From Clostridium sp. CAG:169 (lineage in GTDB: Bacteria > Bacillota > Clostridia > Oscillospirales > Ruminococcaceae): a DNA stretch of 14,129 bases. Of the stretch, positions 6,536 to 12,557 are shown piece after piece. How positions within the stretch are numbered: position 1 is the first letter of the stretch; each line of letters opens with the position of its first letter. The notes beneath the pieces were generated by a model that saw only the letters and a program-made list of their open reading frames with translations, did not search any database and had not been told where the DNA came from. The stretch lies in assembly GCA_000435195.1 (NCBI GenBank), contig FR880237.1, forward strand, positions 27,187 through 41,315. Reading direction: 5' to 3'. Made by a program: the position numbers and the translations under genes.

Positions 6536-7360
6536 ATGACGGTGCTGTGGATACTGCTGGGTGTGCTGGCAGCCATTATTCTGCTGCTGTGTCTGCCGTT
6601 GACCTTGCGCCTGTCCTGGCTGCCGAAACCGGAGCAGCCGGCGCCCTGCCTGCTGACCGATGAGGTGAACAAGGAAATTGAGGCACTTGACTTGCCTCAG
6701 ACAGACAGGCAGCTGCTGCGCCAAATGGTCGAACAGACAAAAGCGCCGCCGGTGACAGAAAATCAGCTGAAGGTCGATGTAAAGGTCCTGTTGTTTACCA
6801 TCCATCTGTTTCCATTTGCACAAAAGAAAAAAGTTACACCCAAAAAACAACAAAAGCAGCCTCAAAAGAAGCAGGAAAAGGCGTCGGATAGCAACGAACA
6901 AAAGCCGAAAACAAGCGAAATTCTTGCCATGCTGCCGCAGTTGTGGCAGTGTGCTAAAAAGCCGATTCGGATGGTGCTGGGGGATGTGTGCCTGCACCAT
7001 TTGAAGCTGTACGGTGTCGTCAGCCGCGAGGATACGGCGCAATCGGCACTGGAGGCGCAAAAGTTTTCGACCCTCCTTTATACTTTGCTGGGAATGGTGC
7101 AAAATATTGGCAGGGTGAAAAGGACGGACATCCGCATTGAGCCTGATTTTTGGGGGAGTGGACAGGAACGCTGGCAGCTACGCTTTTCGCTGACCGTTCA
7201 CCCAATCGTGGCAGTGGCAGCTGCTGTCCGCTTTGCAGCCTGCTTTTTAAGGCAGCTGCTCTCCCGAAAGGAAACGGACAAGCCGCAGCAGAAGGATTCC
7301 ACCTCCTGCACAACCGACGGTGGAAAATCAGCTCCCCAAACACAGGGAGCAAACCAATAA
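6536..7360 (+). CDS. DUF2953-family membrane protein (YtfI-like)
   Basis: A 274-residue protein with one N-terminal membrane helix (about residues 3-22), a short region to about 95, a very lysine- and glutamine-rich linker (about 97-127), then a soluble domain of about 130-245 with GVVSREDTAQSALEAQKFS and a second hydrophobic stretch at about 221-240 (VHPIVAVAAAVRFAACFL). This layout and its place immediately before gerW match DUF2953 (ytfI lies before ytfJ in Bacillus subtilis). The sequence is divergent, so the family call leans partly on context. No enzymatic motif is seen; function is unknown, with a link to sporulation inferred. ATG 6536 has GGGAGG at 6522-6527 eight bases upstream. The linker is low-complexity and probably flexible. 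Confidence 0.8.
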   Translation: MTVLWILLGVLAAIILLLCLPLTLRLSWLPKPEQPAPCLLTDEVNKEIEALDLPQTDRQLLRQMVEQTKAPPVTENQLKVDVKVLLFTIHLFPFAQKKKVTPKKQQKQPQKKQEKASDSNEQKPKTSEILAMLPQLWQCAKKPIRMVLGDVCLHHLKLYGVVSREDTAQSALEAQKFSTLLYTLLGMVQNIGRVKRTDIRIEPDFWGSGQERWQLRFSLTVHPIVAVAAAVRFAACFLRQLLSRKETDKPQQKDSTSCTTDGGKSAPQTQGANQ

Positions 7361-7388
7361 AGTCAACACAATCGAAAGGAAGGATCAT

Positions 7389-7820
7389 ATGAGTCAGCAT
7401 ATCCATAACCTCATGGGAGAATCTATGAAAGGACTGCGCGATTTGGTGGATGTTGATTGCATCATCGGCAAACCAATCGTCACAGCCAGTGGAACCACCA
7501 TCATCCCAATCTCCAAGGTGACCTTTGGATTTGGTTCGGGAGGAAGCGACATTGCAAAATCTACGAAGGACGATTTCGGTGGAGGCGCAGGCGCAGGTGT
7601 CACCATCCAGCCGCTCTGCTTTTTGATTGAGCGGGAAGGGGATGTGCGCATCCTCAATGTCAACCAAAGCCGCACGACCGCCGATGCAATCGTAAATATG
7701 GTGCCGGAGGCAATCGACCGTATCTCTGCGATGGTCAATAAGACAAAGGAGCCGCAGCCGGCAGCACAGCCTGCACAGGAGCAGCAGACATCCGTACCGG
7801 AGTGCCCGCCGCAGCAGTAA
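7389..7820 (+). CDS. gerW: GerW family sporulation protein (YtfJ)
   Basis: A 143-residue protein of the GerW/YtfJ family, which in Bacillus is made in the forespore and is needed for normal spore germination responses. The family core is clear: VDVDCIIGKPIVTASGTTIIPISKVTFGFG at about 20-49, followed by a glycine-rich stretch with GGGAGAGVTIQPLCFLI at 64-80 and a VRILNVN strand. The C-terminal tail (about 117-143) is proline- and glutamine-rich and variable. The frame is open to 7320, but ATG 7389 is chosen because the family begins near here and because AAAGGAAGG at 7375-7383 lies just ahead; the extra 23 codons would overlap the DUF2953 gene. It is the last gene of the block and is followed by a terminator. 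No sigma-F or sigma-G promoter was recognised directly before it. Confidence 0.94.
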   Translation: MSQHIHNLMGESMKGLRDLVDVDCIIGKPIVTASGTTIIPISKVTFGFGSGGSDIAKSTKDDFGGGAGAGVTIQPLCFLIEREGDVRILNVNQSRTTADAIVNMVPEAIDRISAMVNKTKEPQPAAQPAQEQQTSVPECPPQQ

Positions 7821-7832
7821 AGAAAAGCAAGT

Positions 7833-7863
7833 AAAAAAGGAACCGATTTTCGGTTCCTTTTTT
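7833..7863. terminator. Bidirectional terminator between gerW and the GNAT gene
   Basis: AAAGGAACCGA at 7836-7846 and TCGGTTCCTTT at 7850-7860 are perfectly complementary with a three-base loop, flanked by AAA on the left and TTT on the right. T runs follow in both directions, so it can end the plus block (12 bases after the gerW stop) and the converging minus operon (17 bases after the GNAT stop). Confidence 0.95.
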
Positions 7864-7879
7864 GTTTGCCTTTCTTCTG

Positions 7880-8923
7880 TTATAACGGTTTAAAAAGACG
7901 TGCGCTCCAAAACTGCATTCCCATCTGCTCGATGTAAAAGTGCAGGATGGCTTGGTAGTTTTTGGTGGAGGTGCTCAGGGTGAGCATCTGTGCTTCTCCA
8001 GTCACTGCCAGCTGTGCAAGTTGGAACAATCGGGAACCAATCCCGCTGCTGCGCAGGGCAGGCTGAATGTAAATCTCCTCGATTTCAAAGCAACGGGTTC
8101 CCGCAGGCATGATGGAGCTGTCCTTTTGCGTTTCCTGCATTTTGCCAAAGAGGTAGCCAATCATCTGCTCCCCGCGAAAGGCGGCAAAGATGCGGTTACC
8201 TTCGATGTCGTCCGGCTCATTTTTGTGGTAGCCATGGATGGAGCCTTCCTCCTCCCATTCCTGCGACAGCCCGATGAGTTGGGAAAGGACCGGTTCGGTG
8301 CAGCTGACCTCCCGCAGAAAGATTTGGGTTGCTTGAGACTCGTCGGTGCGGTCGGTCGCAAAATCTTCGCCGGGGAAGGGGAGGACACCACACAGCTGCC
8401 TTTCCAGCTGGCAGTCGCAAGGTTCGGCAGCCACCAGCTCCGGGTGGTACCAGGCAGCCTCCACACAGCCCATCGCGCGATAGAACGCCTGTGTTTCCTC
8501 GGCGGAATGACCGGAGAGGTAGAGCTCCTTCGCTCCCCGCTGCGCTGCCGCAAGACAGCTCATGGCAAACAGGTGGGAGCCGATGCCGCGACCGCGCATC
8601 CCATTGGAAACGTGCAGGCTGGACAGCTGAAGGTACTCATTTTGCGGACCAAACGGCTGATTTTCCACCGAAGCAAAGCCGAGCAGCCGATTGCCTTCCA
8701 AAGCGGCGATGACATCGCCGCCGGTGTTGAGGGTATTTTTTAAACAGTCGTACAAAAAGATGTATTCTTCTTCGTTCCAGTCGTCGATGAAGGCGATGTC
8801 CCGAAGCACCCAGCTGCCGTTTTCTTTTCTCCAGCAGCGGGTCACATTCTGCCAGCGGTCGAATCCAGAAAACAGTTCGGGACCGATCTGTTGCTGGGTC
8901 AGGTGTTGATAAATAATGTCCAT
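7880..8923 (-). CDS. GNAT family N-acetyltransferase, two tandem domains
   Basis: A 347-residue cytoplasmic protein with two GNAT folds. Each shows the acetyl-CoA pyrophosphate-binding motif A: RGRGIGSHLF at about 110-119 and RSSGIGSRLF at about 291-300, each preceded by the usual strand (LQLSSLHVSNGM; FEIEEIYIQPAL) and followed by strands and a YxxMG element (FYRAMG, FYIEQMG). Single GNAT proteins are about half this length. GNAT enzymes transfer an acyl group from CoA to an amine; the acceptor here is unknown. ATG 8923 is preferred: AAAGGA at 8934-8939 is ten bases upstream, whereas TTG 8929 is only four bases from it. It is the last gene of a minus operon, 18 bases after ppk, and ends at the shared terminator. 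Confidence 0.9.
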   Translation of the reverse strand: MDIIYQHLTQQQIGPELFSGFDRWQNVTRCWRKENGSWVLRDIAFIDDWNEEEYIFLYDCLKNTLNTGGDVIAALEGNRLLGFASVENQPFGPQNEYLQLSSLHVSNGMRGRGIGSHLFAMSCLAAAQRGAKELYLSGHSAEETQAFYRAMGCVEAAWYHPELVAAEPCDCQLERQLCGVLPFPGEDFATDRTDESQATQIFLREVSCTEPVLSQLIGLSQEWEEEGSIHGYHKNEPDDIEGNRIFAAFRGEQMIGYLFGKMQETQKDSSIMPAGTRCFEIEEIYIQPALRSSGIGSRLFQLAQLAVTGEAQMLTLSTSTKNYQAILHFYIEQMGMQFWSARLFKPL

Positions 8924-8941
8924 AATCAATAATTCCTTTGT

Positions 8942-11149
8942 TTAGTTTTTGTGAAACCGTCCGAACAGTCGCTCCTTTAAGGAAAGCTTGGCAGGAGGAA
9001 GTTCAAACGGCTTTTCAAAGTAGTGGTGCAAATAGGTGTGGGAATCCAGCGGTTCGGCGTGGTCGCTGTTGTCCTTGACATAGCTGCCGTCGCTGAGCAT
9101 TTCCCAGGAGTTCTGGTTGTCCATGCGGATGGCATCCACCAGATGCAGGATTTCGCGGCGGGGATCGCCGTCACGCACCTCGGCAAAGACCTCCACCCTG
9201 CGGCGGGTGTTGCGGTTGAGCAGGTCGCCGGAGCCCATGAAGATGCGCTGCTGTTCTCCGGTGCCAAAGATAAAGATGCGCGAATGTTCCAGATACCGTC
9301 CGACGATGCTTTTGATGCGGATGTTGTCGGTATATCCGGGGATGCCGGGACACAGACAGCAGATGCCGCGGATGACCATTTCCACCTTGACGCCCGCCTG
9401 AGAAGCTTCAATCAGCTTTTCCATGATTTCCATATCATTGAGGGAGTTGACCTTGATGAAGACATACCCTTCTCCGCCGCTGCGGGCAAGGTCGATCTGC
9501 TCCTGGATATAGCGCAGGACGTTGGATTCAAAGCAGTTGGGAGCGACCCACAGCCGCTCGGTGGATTCCACCACCTCACCGACACACAGCGCCTGAAAGA
9601 CGCGGGTGGCATCCTCGCCCATCTTCGGGTCGGTGGAGATAAAGGAAAGGTCGGTGTACAGCTCGGAGGTTTTTTCGTTGTAGTTGCCGGTGCCGACTTG
9701 GGTAATATACTGAATTTGGTTGTGTACCTTGCGGGTAATCAGGCAGAGCTTTGCGTGTATCTTGTAGTCGCTCAATCCGTAGATGACGGTGCAGCCTGCC
9801 TCTTCGAGCATGGTGGCGTAGTCGATGTTGTTCTGCTCATCAAAGCGCGCCCTAAGTTCCAGTACGCACAGCACCTCCTTGCCTTTTTCGGCAGCGTGTG
9901 CTAAAGCGGAGGCAATCTTGCTGTGGTTGGCAAGGCGGTACAGGGAAATTTTGATGGAAACTACGCTCGGGTCATCTCCCGCTTCATACAGCAGGTCGAC
10001 AAACGGTTTGGTGCTGTGGAAGGGGAAGCTGAGCAACATATCGTGATTTTGCAGGTAGTTGATGGCGCCGCCTGCATCCCCTTTGGCAAAGTCGACCGGA
10101 ACAAAAGGCTTGGCTTCGTGATAAAACCAGCTTTTTCCCTCCTTGTGCGGGTCAAGAGCCGACGGCAGAGCAAAGCCGAAGGAGAAATCCAGCGGGATGG
10201 ACTGAACCAAAAAGCAGGCAGGGGTTACTTTAAACTTTTTGCAGAGGAAATTGACCACCCGTTCGCCGGGCATCGAGGAAAATTGCAGGCGGACCACATC
10301 CAGCCTGCGGCGTTTTTTGAGCATTTCCTCCATAACGCCGCGGAAGTCGATGTCAAAATCGTACAATCCCTCGTCGACCGAGATATCCGCATTGCGGGTA
10401 ACACGCATGATGTGTTTTTCCACCACCTTCTGCTTACCGTACAGCTTTTGGGCGCAGTAGAGGATGATGTCGGCGGTGAACAGCACGCGGCGGCGCTGGT
10501 TAAGGGTGAAGATGAAGTAGGGTGGAAGATGGGAAAAGGGGACGATGCCCAGCTGCAGGCTGTCACCCTTGGTTTGTGATTTGTCTTTGGATTTGTCCTT
10601 ATCCTTTTCCTTCTCCTTATTTTCCAGCACAGTCAAAACAAACTGTTCCTTGTTCTTTAAAAAGGGAAAGGGGTGCTGGCGGTCGATAATTTGTGGGGAT
10701 AGCAGAGGGCGAATGTTTTCAGCAAAATATTTCTGAACAATCTGCTCGTCCAGCTTGTTTAAATGCTGGGTATCCATCAGGTCGATGTCCTGCGCGCGCA
10801 TCTGCTGCTTGATGGATTCCCACGCGCGCTCGGCAATGGGGTTAATCTCTGCCACTTTTTTTAAGATGGCATCAATCTGTCCGGCGGCATTCAGACCGGT
10901 TTTATCATCGAGTTTGTTCGGTTCGACAATACTCTGGTCGTGCAGCGAGCCGACCCGGACCATGAAAAATTCGTCTAGGTTGGAAAAGTAGATGGACAAA
11001 AATTTCAGCCGTTCCATCAGAGGAATTTTTGGATTGAGCGATTCGCTGAGCACTCTGCGGTTAAATTCAAGCCAGCTCAGCTCCCGGTTGACAAAAATGC
11101 CGGGAACCGGAGGTGCAGGCAGGTTATTGGTTGTTAAGAGTTCTTCCAT
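8942..11149 (-). CDS. ppk1: Polyphosphate kinase 1
   Basis: PPK1 reversibly polymerises the terminal phosphate of ATP into inorganic polyphosphate, working through a phosphohistidine intermediate at or near the inner membrane. The 735-residue length is normal. Order of domains: N-terminal helical domain with NRELSWLEFNRRVL at about 21-34 and LKFLSIYFSNLDEFFMVRVG at about 48-67; the head domain (about 120-320); and two phospholipase-D-like catalytic domains. The likely phosphorylated histidine is H465 in KIHAKLCLITRK, followed by VGTGNYNEKTSELYTDLS; LEHSRIFIFG with H622 supplies the second conserved histidine. An unusual Lys/Asp-rich run occupies about 177-195. ATG 11149 has GGAGAA about five bases upstream. 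It lies 37 bases after the M20 peptidase and 18 before the GNAT gene, in one operon. Confidence 0.97.
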   Translation of the reverse strand: MEELLTTNNLPAPPVPGIFVNRELSWLEFNRRVLSESLNPKIPLMERLKFLSIYFSNLDEFFMVRVGSLHDQSIVEPNKLDDKTGLNAAGQIDAILKKVAEINPIAERAWESIKQQMRAQDIDLMDTQHLNKLDEQIVQKYFAENIRPLLSPQIIDRQHPFPFLKNKEQFVLTVLENKEKEKDKDKSKDKSQTKGDSLQLGIVPFSHLPPYFIFTLNQRRRVLFTADIILYCAQKLYGKQKVVEKHIMRVTRNADISVDEGLYDFDIDFRGVMEEMLKKRRRLDVVRLQFSSMPGERVVNFLCKKFKVTPACFLVQSIPLDFSFGFALPSALDPHKEGKSWFYHEAKPFVPVDFAKGDAGGAINYLQNHDMLLSFPFHSTKPFVDLLYEAGDDPSVVSIKISLYRLANHSKIASALAHAAEKGKEVLCVLELRARFDEQNNIDYATMLEEAGCTVIYGLSDYKIHAKLCLITRKVHNQIQYITQVGTGNYNEKTSELYTDLSFISTDPKMGEDATRVFQALCVGEVVESTERLWVAPNCFESNVLRYIQEQIDLARSGGEGYVFIKVNSLNDMEIMEKLIEASQAGVKVEMVIRGICCLCPGIPGYTDNIRIKSIVGRYLEHSRIFIFGTGEQQRIFMGSGDLLNRNTRRRVEVFAEVRDGDPRREILHLVDAIRMDNQNSWEMLSDGSYVKDNSDHAEPLDSHTYLHHYFEKPFELPPAKLSLKERLFGRFHKN

Positions 11150-11186
11150 AGCTGTTCTCCGTTTTCAGTGGGGTGTGTAACGGGTA

Positions 11187-12323
11187 TTATTGCATTTCGC
11201 TCAGTAGAACCTGAGCTAAGATTTTCATGCCGGTGCGGGTGGATTCGATGTCCACCCATTCGCTGCGGGTGTGTGCGCCCTGCCCTTCATAGACACCAAA
11301 GCAGACAGCAGGAATACCCATCGACAGCGGGATATTGCAGTCGGTGGAGCCGCACTCGTCGCTGCGCTCATAGCCGTACAGGGCAGAGGCGTGTTTGACG
11401 ATTTCGGTCAGCTCTTTTGGGTCAACGTCGCCCTTGCAGGGACGGTCGCCCAGCAGCTCGACCGAGACACCGATGCCAAAGTTCTGGAAGGAGGAAATCA
11501 CTCCGTCAAAGAAGCGGTCCATATAAGCAAGTCCTTCGCGGCGGTTGGAACGGTATTCGTACAGCATCGAGCAGCTTTGTGCGATGGTATTGACCGAGGT
11601 GCCGCCTTCAATCATGCCGACGTTGTAGGTGGTCTTTCCGATGTCCGGTGCCTTGAGAGAGTAGAAGGTGTCAATCATCTTGGCAGCATAGTGGATGGCA
11701 TTGCGGTTGCCAAAAGCACCAAAAGAGTGCCCGCCTTCGGTGGTGACGGTGATTTTCCAGCGTTTGGAGCCGACGGCATCGTTGACCACAGTGTCCAATC
11801 CGCCGTCGATGGCGTACAGGCGGGAGATGCGCCCTTCAAAATTCTTCATCAGCTGGCGCACACCCTTGAGGTTTCCCAGTCCCTCCTCACCGGAATTGAG
11901 CACAAAGAGGATGCCGGTTTTGGGCTTGAGGTTCAAAGCGATTGCCATGCCTGCCATCTCCATGACAGCGACGGCGTTGGTGGTGTCATCGCCGACACCC
12001 GGTGCGTAGAATCTGCCGTTTTCTTCGTGGAAGGGCAGCGGGTCGGTGTCGGGAAAGACCACATCGGTGTGCGCAAGGATGGCGCACAGGTCGCAGTCTC
12101 CTTCTTTGACACCGTAAGGGAAGATGACGTTGAGCGCCGAGTCGATGTAGACACCGGTGGCTCCCAGCGATTCCAGATACTGTTTGCACCATTCTGCCCG
12201 TTTTTCCTCATGGTTGGACGGAGCCGGAATCTGTGCCAGCTGTCGGATGGACTGAAGGTAGCGCGGGCGGTTTTCTTCCAGATAGCTTTCAATCTGCTGC
12301 TGCATATTTTCTTTGATCGACAT
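11187..12323 (-). CDS. M20-family metallopeptidase (M20/M25/M40)
   Basis: A 378-residue di-zinc hydrolase of the M20 superfamily, probably an aminopeptidase or deacylase. Metal and catalytic residues expected for the family are visible: H85 and D87 in AHTDVV, D112 in GVGDDTTN, the catalytic E146 and metal-ligand E147 in NSGEEG, D173 in AIDGG, and H351 in GAHTRSEW. The dimerisation domain begins near 190 (ITVTTEGGHSFGAFGNRNAI). It does not point to one substrate; PepT, DapE or ArgE names should not be used without a tree. The frame is open to 12347, but ATG 12323 is the start: AGGAGG at 12331-12336 is seven bases ahead. It leads the operon peptidase-ppk-GNAT from the promoter at 12375-12403. 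Confidence 0.93.
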   Translation of the reverse strand: MSIKENMQQQIESYLEENRPRYLQSIRQLAQIPAPSNHEEKRAEWCKQYLESLGATGVYIDSALNVIFPYGVKEGDCDLCAILAHTDVVFPDTDPLPFHEENGRFYAPGVGDDTTNAVAVMEMAGMAIALNLKPKTGILFVLNSGEEGLGNLKGVRQLMKNFEGRISRLYAIDGGLDTVVNDAVGSKRWKITVTTEGGHSFGAFGNRNAIHYAAKMIDTFYSLKAPDIGKTTYNVGMIEGGTSVNTIAQSCSMLYEYRSNRREGLAYMDRFFDGVISSFQNFGIGVSVELLGDRPCKGDVDPKELTEIVKHASALYGYERSDECGSTDCNIPLSMGIPAVCFGVYEGQGAHTRSEWVDIESTRTGMKILAQVLLSEMQ

Positions 12324-12374
12324 AAAAATGCCTCCTAAACACTCCATTAGAAGATGATTGTGCGTTCTATCCTA

Positions 12375-12403
12375 ATGATAGCACATCTTCGATAGAGGTG
12401 CAA
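12375..12403 (-). promoter_or_regulatory. Promoter of the peptidase-ppk-GNAT operon
   Basis: Minus strand TTGCAC (complement of 12398-12403), 17-base spacer, TATCAT (complement of 12375-12380), about 50 bases before ATG 12323. It is divergent from the promoter at 12518-12526. Confidence 0.75.
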
Positions 12404-12416
12404 TTTTAAACAAAAA

Positions 12417-12445
12417 ATTTTACACAAATTGTGCTGGATTTTACA
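12417..12445. repeat. Operator-like repeats upstream of the peptidase promoter
   Basis: ATTTTACA occurs at 12417-12424 and again at 12438-12445, 21 bases apart (two helical turns), and a perfect palindrome CACAAATTGTG lies between at 12423-12433. The cluster is 14 bases upstream of the -35 box on the minus strand and about 75 bases before the -10 of the divergent gene. A regulator site is plausible; no known regulon assigned. Confidence 0.35.
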
Positions 12446-12517
12446 TAGATTTAATAAAGTGCCTGGGGAAAAAAGTGAGTCGGGAGCAGAAACGCTCTTT
12501 TTTTGTCTACTGTGATG

Positions 12518-12526
12518 TGATACAAT
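12518..12526 (+). promoter_or_regulatory. Extended -10 promoter of the TetM-like gene
   Basis: TGATACAAT, an extended -10 (TG, one base, then TACAAT at 12521-12526), 31 bases before ATG 12558. Only a T run lies 17 bases upstream where a -35 would be, so the TG extension probably carries recognition. Confidence 0.6.
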
Positions 12527-12557
12527 GGGCTTATCCATACGGACAGGAGGAATGACG

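Noticed and set aside
8924..8929. TTG 8929 as start of the GNAT gene
   Set aside because: Only four bases from its ribosome site, while ATG 8923 has ten. TTG starts do occur here, so the difference of two residues is not certain.
12484..12504. Short hairpin GAGC/GCTC with a T run in the intergenic region before the TetM-like gene
   Set aside because: Only four Watson-Crick pairs with wobble extension, and no plus-strand gene precedes it that would need a terminator.
12552..12557. Alternative ATG two codons upstream of the TetM-like start
   Set aside because: Only one base from the AGGAGG at 12545-12550, too close for initiation. ATG 12558 has normal spacing and begins like the family.
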